Below, one piece after another: positions 47,419-56,432 of a stretch of 64,000 nt of DNA; the stretch's first letter is position 1; each line of letters starts with the position of its first letter. The stretch spans positions 19,541-83,540 of the forward strand of contig NZ_STGF01000031.1 of the NCBI RefSeq assembly GCF_005222705.1. Direction: 5' to 3'. Below the pieces are notes generated by a model that made no database searches, was not told where the DNA came from, and saw only the letters and a list, made by a program, of their open reading frames with translations. The position numbers were made by a program, and so were the translations under genes. Source of the DNA: Paenibacillus sp. SY21-1 (GTDB lineage: Bacteria > Bacillota > Bacilli > Paenibacillales > Paenibacillaceae).

Positions 47419-47961
47419 ATGTCCCGTATTGGTCGTAAACCAATCCAAGTGCCTGCTGGCGTAACAATCAACTTGGACAATACAGTTATTACTATTAAAG
47501 GACCGAAAGGTACGCTTTCCCGTGAAGTTCACAAAGATATGAAAGTGAACATTGCGGAAAACGAAATCGTAATCGAACGTCCTTCCGATAATAAATTGCA
47601 CCGTTCCCTGCACGGAACGACTCGCAGTATCATCGCAAACATGGTGACAGGCGTTACTGATGGCTTCTCGAGAAATCTGGAGCTAGTAGGCGTAGGTTAC
47701 CGTGCAAGCAAATCCGGCGATAAAATCGTGCTGAACGTTGGTTACTCTCACCCGGTTGAGATTGCTCCCGAGAGCAACATCGAGTTTGAAGTGCCGGCTA
47801 ACACGAAAATCACCGTTCGCGGTATCGACAAAGAGCGCGTAGGCGCTGTTGCCGCTCAAATCCGTTCCGTACGCGAGCCTGAGCCTTACAAAGGTAAAGG
47901 TATCAAATACGAAGGCGAGCGCATCATCCGCAAAGAAGGTAAAGCTGGTAAGAAAAAATAA
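47419..47961 (+). CDS. rplF: 50S ribosomal protein L6
   Basis: 180 residues, MSRIGRKPIQVPAGV, two L6 domains and the C-terminal signature EPYKGKGIKYEGE. Lies near the factor-binding site. AGGAGGTG upstream. Confidence 0.98.
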   Translation: MSRIGRKPIQVPAGVTINLDNTVITIKGPKGTLSREVHKDMKVNIAENEIVIERPSDNKLHRSLHGTTRSIIANMVTGVTDGFSRNLELVGVGYRASKSGDKIVLNVGYSHPVEIAPESNIEFEVPANTKITVRGIDKERVGAVAAQIRSVREPEPYKGKGIKYEGERIIRKEGKAGKKK

Positions 47962-48021
47962 GCAAACCGCGCGTTTGCTTAATATAGCTTCTTAATGCGT
48001 CAAGAAAGGAGTGACCCTTGA

Positions 48022-48390
48022 ATGATTACTAAAGGCGATAAAAACAAGGCACGTCTGAAAAGACATCTGCGTGTTCGCAAAAAAATCAACGGAACAGCAG
48101 CGCGTCCGCGTCTGTCCGTATTCCGTTCTTCCAAGCACATGTACGCTCAATTGATCGACGATGTAGCAGGTGTAACCATCGTTTCCGCATCCACTCAGGA
48201 TAAAGAACTGGTTGAAGTTATCGGCAACGGCGGCAACGTCGATGCAGCTACTAAAGTTGGCCAACTGATCGCGACTCGCGCGAAGGAAAAAGGCGTAACC
48301 CAGGTTGTATTCGACCGCGGCGGTTACTTGTATCACGGCAGAATTCAGGCTCTTGCCACAGCAGCTCGCGAAGCTGGTCTTGAATTCTAA
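48022..48390 (+). CDS. rplR: 50S ribosomal protein L18
   Basis: 122 residues, ITKGDKNKARLKRHLRVRKK basic N-terminus; binds 5S rRNA with L5. AAAGGAGTG upstream. Confidence 0.97.
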   Translation: MITKGDKNKARLKRHLRVRKKINGTAARPRLSVFRSSKHMYAQLIDDVAGVTIVSASTQDKELVEVIGNGGNVDAATKVGQLIATRAKEKGVTQVVFDRGGYLYHGRIQALATAAREAGLEF

Positions 48391-48420
48391 TCGACTTTAC
48401 TTATAAGGAGGTTAAATGAC

Positions 48421-48918
48421 TTGCGTGTAGATCCTAATACTTTAGAACTGACTGAAAAAGTTGTTAATATCAACCGCGTAGCGAAAGTTGTTAAAGGCGG
48501 TCGCCGCTTCAGCTTTAGCGCGCTTGTAGTTGTCGGTGACGGTAAAGGCTACGTTGGCGCAGGGATCGGTAAAGCAGGCGAAGTACCTGATGCGATTCGC
48601 AAAGGTATCGAAGATGCTAAGAAAAACCTGATCCATGTACCACTCGTTGGCACAACGATTCCTCACCTTGTTCTCGGCCACTTTGGCGCTGGCGAAGTTC
48701 TTCTGAAACCGGCATCCGAAGGTACTGGCGTTATCGCAGGCGGCCCGGTTCGCGCCGTGCTTGAGCTTGCTGGCGTTGGCGACATTTTGACGAAATCCCT
48801 AGGTTCTTCGAACTCCATGAACATGGTAAACGCGACGCTTGAAGGTCTTTCCCGTTTGAAACGTGCGGAAGATGTTGCTAAGCTGCGTGGAAAAACAGTC
48901 GAAGAGCTTCTACGCTAA
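48421..48918 (+). CDS. rpsE: 30S ribosomal protein S5
   Basis: 165 residues from a TTG (MRVDPNTLELTEKVVNINRV). The dsRNA-binding fold shows GGRRFSFSALVVVGDGKGYVG with wild-type residues where spectinomycin-resistance changes occur. AAGGAGGT upstream. Confidence 0.97.
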   Translation: MRVDPNTLELTEKVVNINRVAKVVKGGRRFSFSALVVVGDGKGYVGAGIGKAGEVPDAIRKGIEDAKKNLIHVPLVGTTIPHLVLGHFGAGEVLLKPASEGTGVIAGGPVRAVLELAGVGDILTKSLGSSNSMNMVNATLEGLSRLKRAEDVAKLRGKTVEELLR

Positions 48919-48931
48919 GGAGGGAAACAAG

Positions 48932-49117
48932 ATGGCTAAATTGCAAATCACCCTCGTACGCAGCTTGATCGGCCGCAATGAGAAACAACGCGCGACTGTA
49001 GCGGCGCTCGGACTGAAGAAAATCCGCCAGTCGGTTGTTCTGAACGATGGTCCTGCTATCCGCGGCATGGTTAACGCTGTTAACCATTTGGTTAAAGTTG
49101 AAGAAGTACAAGAATAG
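48932..49117 (+). CDS. rpmD: 50S ribosomal protein L30
   Basis: 61 residues, MAKLQITLVRSLIGRNEKQR; AAGGAGGG just upstream. Binds 23S rRNA at the base of the central protuberance. A longer in-frame opening at 48863 lies inside rpsE and is not used. Confidence 0.96.
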   Translation: MAKLQITLVRSLIGRNEKQRATVAALGLKKIRQSVVLNDGPAIRGMVNAVNHLVKVEEVQE

Positions 49118-49157
49118 AACGGATCTTCCAAGAAATAAATAAGGAGGTGCACGAACG

Positions 49158-49598
49158 ATGAAATTGCATGAGCTAGCACCAGCACCAGGCTCGACGCAAG
49201 CGCCAAAGCGCAAAGGTCGCGGTATCGGTTCCGGTAACGGTAAAACAGCCGGTAAAGGTCATAAAGGTCAAAACGCTCGTTCCGGCGGCGGCGTTCGCCC
49301 AGGCTTCGAGGGTGGACAAAACCCGTTGTATCGTCGAGTGCCGAAGCGTGGATTCAACAACCGTTTCCGTACTGAATATGCGATTGTCAACATTGAAGAG
49401 CTTAACAGCTTTGCAGCAGGAACTGAAGTCACTCCAGAAGTTCTGATCGAGCAAGGGATTGTTAAAAATCCACTTGCAGGCATCAAAATTTTGGGTAACG
49501 GTGAAATTAGCGTTTCACTTACTGTAAAAGCAAGCAAGTTCTCTCAATCTGCGGTAGAGAAAATCCAGGCTGCCGGCGGTAAAACCGAGGTGATCTAA
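49158..49598 (+). CDS. rplO: 50S ribosomal protein L15
   Basis: 146 residues, MKLHELAPAPGSTQAPKRKG with the Gly/Lys/Arg-rich RNA-binding N-terminus and RVPKRGFNNRF. Its TAA is followed directly by the secY TTG with no spacer, implying coupling. Confidence 0.97.
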   Translation: MKLHELAPAPGSTQAPKRKGRGIGSGNGKTAGKGHKGQNARSGGGVRPGFEGGQNPLYRRVPKRGFNNRFRTEYAIVNIEELNSFAAGTEVTPEVLIEQGIVKNPLAGIKILGNGEISVSLTVKASKFSQSAVEKIQAAGGKTEVI

Positions 49599-50897
49599 TT
49601 GTTCAAGACCGTGTCCAACATTTGGAAGGTGGCGGATCTTCGGACTAGGATCCTCTTCACCCTTTTTATCCTACTGATCTACCGTATCGGCGCCTTTATT
49701 CCGGTGCCCGATGTAAACAAAGAGGTGTTTAAGCAAACCGATGCAGCGGGAGCTGAGTTGTTCGGCTTGCTTAACACGTTCTCTGGCGGCGCGCTTTTCC
49801 AATTCTCTATTTTTGCAATCGGGATTACCCCTTATATCACTGCTTCGATTATCGTGCAGTTGTTATCGATGGACGTTATTCCTAAATTTGCGGAATGGGC
49901 GAAGGAAGGCGAGAACGGCAAGCGCAAGCTGGCTCAAATCACGCGTTATGGTACAATTGTACTGGGCTTGATTCAAGGCTTTGCAACAGCAATCGGCTTT
50001 AACCGTCAATACGGCTATGAAATGATTGTTGGCGCCACGTTCGTAGATTACCTGGTCATTGCGATCATCTTGACGGCAGGTACTGCCTTCCTGATGTGGC
50101 TCGGCGAGCAAATTACGGAGAGAGGTATCGGTAACGGTATATCGATCCTGATCTTTGCGGCCATTGCTGCAGGTATTCCCGGCCATATCCGTACGATCTA
50201 CCAAGATCAGTTCATTGACGCGGATCAATTGTTCCTGAACATTGCCAAGATGCTTCTGATTCTAATTGCAATCATTGCAATTATCGTCGGAGTTATCTTT
50301 ATCCAGCAAGGTATCCGTAAAATCCCGGTTCAATACGCTAAACGTGTAGTTGGCCGGAAAATGTACGGCGGACAATCGACTCACATTCCGATGAAAGTAA
50401 ACGGAGCAGGCGTTATTCCGGTTATTTTCGCGGTATCGCTGATTATGTTCCCGATCACGATTGCACAATTCTGGTCGACTACGGCTTGGGCCGATTGGAT
50501 CATTAATAACATGAACTATGACAAACCGCTTGGCATGGTTCTATACGTTCTGTTGATCATCGGTTTTACGTTCTTCTATACGTTCGTGCAGATCAATCCG
50601 GTACAAATGGCCGATCAGATGAAAAAGAATGGCGGGTACATCCCAGGCATTCGTCCAGGCAAGCCAACCTCGTCTTACTTGACACGCGTTATGTCGCGTA
50701 TCACGTTGACGGGCGCGATCTTCCTGGCCGTCATCTCCGTTCTTCCTGTGTTCTTCGGAACGCTGGCCGGCTTGCCACGTTCGGTGCAGCTTGGCGGAAC
50801 CTCGCTCTTGATCGTAGTAGGGGTTGCCCTTGATACGATGAAGCAGATCGAGAGCCAGTTGATCAAACGCCATTACAAAGGGTTTATCAATAAATAA
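49599..50897 (+). CDS. secY: Preprotein translocase channel subunit SecY
   Basis: 432 residues, TTG start (MFKTVSNIWKVADLRTRI) immediately after the rplO stop. Ten membrane spans; plug region follows TM1 (NTFSGGALFQFSIFAIG) and a cytoplasmic loop carries IPGIRPGKPT. Pairs with SecE (20076). Confidence 0.97.
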   Translation: MFKTVSNIWKVADLRTRILFTLFILLIYRIGAFIPVPDVNKEVFKQTDAAGAELFGLLNTFSGGALFQFSIFAIGITPYITASIIVQLLSMDVIPKFAEWAKEGENGKRKLAQITRYGTIVLGLIQGFATAIGFNRQYGYEMIVGATFVDYLVIAIILTAGTAFLMWLGEQITERGIGNGISILIFAAIAAGIPGHIRTIYQDQFIDADQLFLNIAKMLLILIAIIAIIVGVIFIQQGIRKIPVQYAKRVVGRKMYGGQSTHIPMKVNGAGVIPVIFAVSLIMFPITIAQFWSTTAWADWIINNMNYDKPLGMVLYVLLIIGFTFFYTFVQINPVQMADQMKKNGGYIPGIRPGKPTSSYLTRVMSRITLTGAIFLAVISVLPVFFGTLAGLPRSVQLGGTSLLIVVGVALDTMKQIESQLIKRHYKGFINK

Positions 50898-50968
50898 CAA
50901 TAGGTTCTGACCGGGCTTTACGCGTTCGTCTAACCGAGGTGCGCGTGTAAGCCCGCCCGAGCCTATTG
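50898..50968 (+). other. Long composite hairpin between secY and adk
   Basis: CAATAGGTTC pairs with GAGCCTATTG (one G-T), then CGGGCTT with AAGCCCG, then CGCG with CGCG, separated by small internal loops. There is no T run. Probably an RNA element at the secY-adk junction, possibly a processing or regulatory site. Confidence 0.6.
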
Positions 50969-50991
50969 TGCTTAAAGCGAGGAACTCGGCA

Positions 50992-51642
50992 ATGAACATT
51001 TTATTCATGGGCCCTCCGGGAGCCGGAAAAGGCACACAAGCTGAACGAATCGTTGAACAGTTCAGCGTTCCCCACATTTCCACAGGCGATGCGTTTCGTC
51101 TCGCTATGAAACAGGAAACGCCGCTTGGTCTTAAAGCGAAGGAGTACGTCGATAAAGGCTTGCTCGTTCCCGATGAGATTACGAATGGCATTGTGAAGGA
51201 ACGTCTGGCGCTTGACGATTGCAGCAAAGGTTTTCTGCTAGACGGCTTTCCCCGCACGCTCCAGCAAGCCGAAGCGCTTGATGTGATGCTTAAGGAGCTT
51301 GACCGCAGCATTGACCATGTTGTCAACTTGAAGGTAGACCGCGGTTTGCTGCTTGCTCGTTTGACGGGCAGACGCATCTGCAAATCTTGCGGAACAACCT
51401 ATCATGTTATGTTCAACCCGCCTAAGGTCGAAGGTATCTGCGACAAGGACGGCGGCGAGCTGTATCAGCGTTCTGATGATACAGAAGAAAAGGTCGGCAC
51501 ACGTTTGGATGAATATACTTCCAAGACGGCTCCTCTTCTTGATTACTACAATGCTAAAGGTCTCCTGCGTGAAGTCGACGGCGAGAAGGATATCGATGTG
51601 GTCACAAACGATATCGTATCCGTATTGCGGGGTTCATTGTAA
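50992..51642 (+). CDS. adk: Adenylate kinase
   Basis: 216 residues, MNILFMGPPGAGKGTQ with P-loop at 7-15; LID domain carries the zinc site CKSCGTTYH...CDKD (three Cys and one Asp), typical of Gram-positive enzymes. LDGFPRT NMP-binding motif. AGCGAGG before the ATG. The stop overlaps map by one base. Confidence 0.97.
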   Translation: MNILFMGPPGAGKGTQAERIVEQFSVPHISTGDAFRLAMKQETPLGLKAKEYVDKGLLVPDEITNGIVKERLALDDCSKGFLLDGFPRTLQQAEALDVMLKELDRSIDHVVNLKVDRGLLLARLTGRRICKSCGTTYHVMFNPPKVEGICDKDGGELYQRSDDTEEKVGTRLDEYTSKTAPLLDYYNAKGLLREVDGEKDIDVVTNDIVSVLRGSL

Positions 51643-52406
51643 TGATAATATGCAAATCCGAATCGGAGCTGCGATTAATGAGGGAAGCAGGACGCATCGT
51701 TGCGGAAACGCATCGGCTGATGAAGCAGGCGGTTAAGCCAGGCATCACGACTCGTGAGCTTGACGCAATCGCGGAAGCCTTTATTAGAAGCCAGGGCGCG
51801 TCCCCATCCTTCAAAGGTTACAATGGTTTTCCGTCCAGCATATGCGCTTCTGTAAATGATGAGCTGGTACACGGCTTCCCTGGATCACGCAAGTTGAACG
51901 AAGGCGATATTATCAGCATTGACATCGGTGCGCAATATCAAGGCTATCACGGCGACTCGGCTTGGACTTACGCGGTTGGAGCAGTAACGCCTGAGGTTCA
52001 GAAATTGCTCGACGTAACGGAGGCTTCGCTCTATGCGGGCTTGGCGTTAGTTAAGCCGGATGTTCGATTGTTTACAATATCGCACGCTATTCAAAAGGTT
52101 ATCGAGGATGCAGGATTTTCCGTTGTGCGGGAATACGTGGGGCACGGAATCGGCGCGGATCTTCATGAAGAGCCGCAAATACCGAACTACGGCTTGCCGG
52201 ATCGCGGACCTCGCCTGAAGCCTGGAATGGTGCTTGCCATTGAACCAATGGTTAACATTGGCGAACGTTATGTTCGTACGCTTGAGGATAATTGGACAGT
52301 TGTAACCGAGGACGGCACATGGTGCGCTCATTTCGAGCATACAGTAGCCGTGACAGAAGACGGCTTTGAAATATTGACCATTTTGCCGCAGCAGCCGGAG
52401 GCTTAA
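51642..52406 (+). CDS. map: Methionine aminopeptidase, type I
   Basis: 254 residues. Removes the N-terminal Met from nascent proteins. The five metal ligands are in place: two Asp (DIGAQYQGYHGDSAW), His (EYVGHGIG), Glu (AIEPMVNIG) and Glu (FEHTVAV). ATG overlaps the adk TAA by one base. Confidence 0.97.
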   Translation: MIICKSESELRLMREAGRIVAETHRLMKQAVKPGITTRELDAIAEAFIRSQGASPSFKGYNGFPSSICASVNDELVHGFPGSRKLNEGDIISIDIGAQYQGYHGDSAWTYAVGAVTPEVQKLLDVTEASLYAGLALVKPDVRLFTISHAIQKVIEDAGFSVVREYVGHGIGADLHEEPQIPNYGLPDRGPRLKPGMVLAIEPMVNIGERYVRTLEDNWTVVTEDGTWCAHFEHTVAVTEDGFEILTILPQQPEA

Positions 52407-52409
52407 CCA

Positions 52410-52691
52410 ATGGATGCTCGTCCCCAGATTGGTCAGTTCGTCAAAGTTCTTCGTGGCAAGGATGAAGCAAGCTATGCGGTTGTGATCGACATTATCGACG
52501 ACAAGTTCGTGATGATCGCAGATGGCGACAAGCGGCGCTTTGACGGGCCAAAGAAGAAAAATGTGCTTCATCTCGAGTTTCAGCCGGCTATTAGTCCGGA
52601 AGTGGCGAGCAGTTTGCAAGAAACAGGAAGAGTGACCAATGCCAAGTTGCGTCATGTCATTAAGAAGTTTGCTTATGCGAAAGGAGAATAA
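52410..52691 (+). CDS. KOW-domain RNA-binding protein (L14e-like)
   Basis: 93 residues: PQIGQFVKVLRGKDEASYAVV is a KOW/L14e-like fold and is followed by a basic segment KRRFDGPKKKN. It occupies the conserved slot between map and infA, where Bacillus has a similar small protein of unknown role. Starts 3 nt after map; infA starts 2 nt after it. Confidence 0.85.
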   Translation: MDARPQIGQFVKVLRGKDEASYAVVIDIIDDKFVMIADGDKRRFDGPKKKNVLHLEFQPAISPEVASSLQETGRVTNAKLRHVIKKFAYAKGE

Positions 52692-52693
52692 CG

Positions 52694-52909
52694 GTGGCTA
52701 AGGAAGACGTCATTGAGGTCGAAGGCACGGTTATCGAGCCGTTGCCAAATGCCATGTTCAAGGTGGAGCTGGAGAACGGTCATCAAATTCTCGCACATGT
52801 TTCCGGCAAGCTCAGAATGCATTTTATCCGCATCCTGACAGGAGACAAAGTGGTTATACAGTTATCGCCTTATGATTTATCCAGAGGGCGCATCACCTAT
52901 CGTAAGTAG
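52694..52909 (+). CDS. infA: Translation initiation factor IF-1
   Basis: 71 residues from a GTG (MAKEDVIEVEGTVIEPLPNAMFK); S1/OB fold ending DLSRGRITYRK. Occupies the A site during initiation. AAAGGAG upstream within the preceding gene. Confidence 0.97.
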   Translation: MAKEDVIEVEGTVIEPLPNAMFKVELENGHQILAHVSGKLRMHFIRILTGDKVVIQLSPYDLSRGRITYRK

Positions 52910-52951
52910 GCTTTAAAGCGCTGCTTGCGAAAGATTCGGGAGGTAATCACA

Positions 52952-53065
52952 ATGAAGGTTAGACCTTCGGTTAAGCCGATCTGCGAAAAATGCAAAGTCA
53001 TTCGTCGCAAAGGCAACGTTATGGTGATTTGTGAAAATCCGAAACACAAACAAAAACAAGGATAA
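52952..53065 (+). CDS. rpmJ: 50S ribosomal protein L36
   Basis: 37 residues: MKVRPSVKPICEKCKV...NPKHKQKQG. Zinc ligands C11, C14, C27 and H32 are present, so it is the zinc form. TCGGGAGGT precedes the ATG. Too short for many gene finders but clear. Confidence 0.96.
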   Translation: MKVRPSVKPICEKCKVIRRKGNVMVICENPKHKQKQG

Positions 53066-53084
53066 AAGGAGGGAAATATAGCCT

Positions 53085-53453
53085 ATGGCACGTATAGCTG
53101 GTGTAGACTTGCCGCGCGACAAGCGCGTCGAAATCGCCCTGACGTACATTTTCGGTATCGGTAAAACAACGTCGCAAAAGCTTCTGAAAACTGCTGAAGT
53201 TAACTTTGACACTCGCGTTCGCGATCTGACAGAGGATGAGCTTGGCCGTTTGCGTGAAGCAATTGACAAATCCGTTAAAGTGGAAGGCGACCTGCGTCGT
53301 GAAATTTCGCTTAACATCAAGCGTCTGACTGAAATCGGATGCTACCGTGGTCTTCGTCACCGTCGCGGCCTTCCAGTTCGCGGTCAACGTACGAAAACAA
53401 ATGCGCGTACGCGTAAAGGTCCTCGTCGGACTGTAGCTAACAAGAAGAAATAA
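53085..53453 (+). CDS. rpsM: 30S ribosomal protein S13
   Basis: 122 residues, MARIAGVDLPRDKRVEIALTYIFGIG; C-terminal basic tail RGQRTKTNARTRKGPRR. Contacts tRNA and bridge B1. AAAGGAGGG upstream. Confidence 0.98.
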   Translation: MARIAGVDLPRDKRVEIALTYIFGIGKTTSQKLLKTAEVNFDTRVRDLTEDELGRLREAIDKSVKVEGDLRREISLNIKRLTEIGCYRGLRHRRGLPVRGQRTKTNARTRKGPRRTVANKKK

Positions 53454-53472
53454 GAAGGGAGGATAATCGACA

Positions 53473-53868
53473 ATGGCTAAACCAAAAAAAGTCGTTCGCA
53501 CGAAACGTCGCGATCGGAAAAATATTGACTCTGGCGTTGCGCATATCCGCTCGACGTTTAACAATACGATCGTTACGATCACTGATCCGCATGGCAATGC
53601 AATCTCTTGGGCAAGCTCCGGCAACATGGGTTTCAAGGGTTCGCGTAAAAGCACGCCTTTCGCAGCTCAAATGGCTGCCGAAACCGCTGCTAAAGCTGCG
53701 ATGGAGCATGGCATGAGAACTGTTGAAGTGATGGTTAAAGGTCCAGGCGCAGGCCGTGAAGCAGCGATTCGTTCGCTTCAAGCAGCTGGCCTTGAAGTTA
53801 ACCTCATTAAAGACGTTACGCCGGTTCCTCACAACGGATGCCGTCCTCCAAAACGTCGTCGCGTTTAG
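53473..53868 (+). CDS. rpsK: 30S ribosomal protein S11
   Basis: 131 residues, with DSGVAHIRSTFNNTIVTITD and the C-terminal VTPVPHNGCRPPKRRRV. Platform protein of the 30S. AAGGGAGGA upstream. Confidence 0.98.
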   Translation: MAKPKKVVRTKRRDRKNIDSGVAHIRSTFNNTIVTITDPHGNAISWASSGNMGFKGSRKSTPFAAQMAAETAAKAAMEHGMRTVEVMVKGPGAGREAAIRSLQAAGLEVNLIKDVTPVPHNGCRPPKRRRV

Positions 53869-53992
53869 TCTGATTCTGGTGGTATCAAATATCAACAACT
53901 TGTGAATAATGGTTGTGAAGGTTTGGCATACTACGAGATTTGACTTAAAATAGGTAGGGTAACGGAGCGACGTTTGAAGGAGGGTACTATTA

Positions 53993-54937
53993 GTGATTGA
54001 GATCGAAAAGCCGAAAATCGAAACCGTAGAACTGAATGACGAAGGAACTTACGGACGTTTCGTCGTCGAGCCATTGGAGCGCGGCTACGGCACGACGCTG
54101 GGAAATTCGCTTCGCCGAATTTTGTTGTCGTCATTGCCCGGTGCGGCAGTTACCTCGGTTCAGATCGACGGAGTGCTTCATGAGTTTTCTACGGTTCCCG
54201 GAGTGATTGAGGATGTTACCGAAATCATTCTGAACCTGAAGGGCCTGTCGCTTAAAATCCACTCCGATGAAGAAAAGGTGTTGGAAATCGACGCGGAAGG
54301 CGAAGGGAATATTACAGCGGGCGACATTCGAGCTGACAGCGATGTCGAGATTTTAAGCCCTGATCTTCACATCGCAACCTTGGCCTCCGGCGCGCGGCTC
54401 CATATGCGGGTATTTGCCAATCGGGGACGCGGTTACGTGCAAGCGGACCGCAACAAGAAAGACGAACAACCGATTGGTGTGATTCCCGTTGATTCGATTT
54501 ACACGCCGATTACTCGCGTCAACTATAGCGTTGAGAATACTCGCGTCGGTCAAGTAACAAACTACGACAAGCTTACGCTTGAGGTTTGGACAGACGGCAG
54601 TATTAGACCGGAAGAGGCTGTAAGCCTCGGCGCTAAAATCTTGACCGAGCATTTGGACTTGTTCGTTGGATTAACCGATGAAGCCAAAGACGCGGAAATT
54701 ATGGTTGAGAAGGAAGAAGATAAGAAAGAAAAAGTTCTGGAGATGACAATCGAGGAACTTGATCTTTCCGTCCGTTCTTACAACTGCTTGAAGCGTGCAG
54801 GCATCAATACGGTTCAAGAGCTGATCACGAAATCCGAAGAGGATATGATGAAGGTCCGCAACCTGGGCCGGAAGTCGCTTGAGGAAGTTCAAGAGAAGCT
54901 TGAAGAGCTCGGACTTGGTCTTCGCATGGAAGAGTAG
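53993..54937 (+). CDS. rpoA: RNA polymerase subunit alpha
   Basis: 314 residues from a GTG (MIEIEKPKIETVEL). The N-terminal assembly domain has EPLERGYGTTLGNSLRRILLSS; an acidic linker (about 235-245) leads to the C-terminal DNA-binding domain (LDLSVRSYNCLKRAGINTV and VRNLGRKSLEEV). AAGGAGGG upstream. Confidence 0.98.
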   Translation: MIEIEKPKIETVELNDEGTYGRFVVEPLERGYGTTLGNSLRRILLSSLPGAAVTSVQIDGVLHEFSTVPGVIEDVTEIILNLKGLSLKIHSDEEKVLEIDAEGEGNITAGDIRADSDVEILSPDLHIATLASGARLHMRVFANRGRGYVQADRNKKDEQPIGVIPVDSIYTPITRVNYSVENTRVGQVTNYDKLTLEVWTDGSIRPEEAVSLGAKILTEHLDLFVGLTDEAKDAEIMVEKEEDKKEKVLEMTIEELDLSVRSYNCLKRAGINTVQELITKSEEDMMKVRNLGRKSLEEVQEKLEELGLGLRMEE

Positions 54938-54982
54938 AAATTCAACAAGTGTGTACAACTGAGCAAGGGAGGGGAAAACAAG

Positions 54983-55348
54983 ATGGCATATCAAAAATTG
55001 GGACGTGACGCAAGTGCGCGGAAAGCTTTGTTCCGCGACCTCGTTACGGACTTGTTCCTATATGAGCGTATCCAAACGACTGAAGCAAAAGCGAAAGAGG
55101 TTCGTTCTATCGCTGAAAAGCTGATCACTAAAGCTAAGAAAGGTGATCTTCACGCTCGTCGTCAAGTTGCTGCTTATGTTCGTCGCGAATCTGTAGACGG
55201 ACAACAAGACGCAATTCAAAAGCTGTTCTCCGAACTGGCAGGCCGTTATTCGGAGCGTGCTGGCGGATACACGCGCATCCTTAAACTGGGTCCTCGTCGC
55301 GGCGATGCTGCGCCTATGGTTTACCTTGAACTGGTTGACCGCGCGTAG
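54983..55348 (+). CDS. rplQ: 50S ribosomal protein L17
   Basis: 121 residues, MAYQKLGRDASARKALFRDLVTDLF. Last ribosomal gene of the alpha operon. AGGGAGGGG upstream. Followed by hairpins and a terminator rather than the ecf transporter genes usual in many Bacillota. Confidence 0.97.
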   Translation: MAYQKLGRDASARKALFRDLVTDLFLYERIQTTEAKAKEVRSIAEKLITKAKKGDLHARRQVAAYVRRESVDGQQDAIQKLFSELAGRYSERAGGYTRILKLGPRRGDAAPMVYLELVDRA

Positions 55349-55366
55349 GCTTACCGGCATACACCG

Positions 55367-55446
55367 CTTATAAGCTTCTCGCAGCTCTCTATCCAGTATG
55401 AGCTTATAAGAAGAAAGGGTGGACCCTTGCGGCCACCTTTTTTTTA
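55367..55446 (+). terminator. Inverted repeat plus terminator after rplQ
   Basis: A perfect inverted repeat CTTATAAGCT (55367-55376) / AGCTTATAAG (55401-55410) is followed by the terminator GGTGG...CCACC (55418-55437) with T8. The two hairpins close the alpha operon. Confidence 0.8.
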
Positions 55447-55487
55447 TCTATAGGCTTGCGTCTCTGACCTTGCAAGGAGATGAGCAA

Positions 55488-56234
55488 TTGCGGAATATCG
55501 GCATTACTGTGAGCTATGACGGTACGAACTTCAACGGTTTCCAGACACAGCCATACGGTCGCACCGTGCAGGATGAAATTGAGAAGGCGATCCTGAAGCT
55601 GTCGGGGGAGAGCATCGAGATCGATGCTTCCGGCCGTACGGATGCAGGCGTTCATGCAGTGGGGCAGGTTTTCAACTTTCATACCGCATCGACGATTCCG
55701 ACGGAGCGATGGGCGATTGCGTTAAATACGCGGCTGCCCAAAGACATTGTCATTTTGGAAGCCTTTGATGTACCGTTGTCGTTTCATTCTCGCAAGTCCG
55801 CGAAGCGCAAAACCTATCGCTATACGATTGACACCGGCAAGTTCCCGGACGTATTTGGACGTCAGTACCGCTTTCATCACCCTGCCAAGCTGGATGTTGG
55901 TGCCATGCGCGAGGGGCTTGGCTACCTGGTAGGGGAGCATGACTTCACTTCCTTCACCTCCATACATTCCACCAAGCCGCATCATGTCCGGACGATTTAT
56001 GAAGCGGAACTGGTGCGAGAAGGCGTATTCGTCCATATGTACATTACCGGCAATGGATTTTTATATAATATGGTACGAATTATAATGGGGACGCTGTTAT
56101 GGGTGGGCCAGGGCAAGCTAGCTCCTGAAGCTATGGGCACCATTCTCGCCGGGCGCAGTCGTGCGCTTGCAGGACCAACTGCAATGCCGCATGGCCTTAC
56201 TTTGATGAGCGTGCAATATTCTTCGGATTCGTAA
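55488..56234 (+). CDS. truA: tRNA pseudouridine(38-40) synthase TruA
   Basis: 248 residues from a TTG (MRNIGITVSYDGTNFNGFQTQP), with AAGGAGATGAG at good distance; further upstream the open frame runs through the terminator. The catalytic Asp lies in ASGRTDAGVHA. Length is normal. Confidence 0.95.
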   Translation: MRNIGITVSYDGTNFNGFQTQPYGRTVQDEIEKAILKLSGESIEIDASGRTDAGVHAVGQVFNFHTASTIPTERWAIALNTRLPKDIVILEAFDVPLSFHSRKSAKRKTYRYTIDTGKFPDVFGRQYRFHHPAKLDVGAMREGLGYLVGEHDFTSFTSIHSTKPHHVRTIYEAELVREGVFVHMYITGNGFLYNMVRIIMGTLLWVGQGKLAPEAMGTILAGRSRALAGPTAMPHGLTLMSVQYSSDS

Positions 56235-56254
56235 GGGAATTCTCCGCAAATCGC

Positions 56255-56283
56255 TTGCACTTAGGCGCTTCGTATAGTAGAAT
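56255..56283 (+). promoter_or_regulatory. Promoter of rplM-rpsI
   Basis: TTGCAC (56255-56260), a 17-nt spacer and TAGAAT (56278-56283). Two further TTGACA hexamers at 56360 and 56372 lack a well-placed -10. Confidence 0.55.
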
Positions 56284-56297
56284 ATAACTTGTGCTTT

Positions 56298-56327
56298 CTT
56301 AGTGGCTATCCCACAGCCCCGACTAAG
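56298..56327 (+). promoter_or_regulatory. Hairpin in the rplM leader, possible L13 leader element
   Basis: CTTAGT-GGCT ... GCCC-ACTAAG folds into a compact hairpin soon after the predicted transcription start. L13 leaders that bind the encoded protein occur at this position in Bacillota; I infer but cannot confirm that identity. Confidence 0.45.
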
Positions 56328-56432
56328 ATTGTGCAACCCATTGAACATTTTAAAAGTGATTGACACCAAACTTGACATTAAACATGTTGCTATAAAACCA
56401 TGATTATTGCAGGAAATTAAGGAGGATCATCC

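Noticed and set aside
55414..55440. T-box-like AAAGGGTGGACCC after rplQ
   Set aside because: No stem I, no specifier loop and no full ACCGCG motif; the sequence is simply the 5' arm of a terminator.
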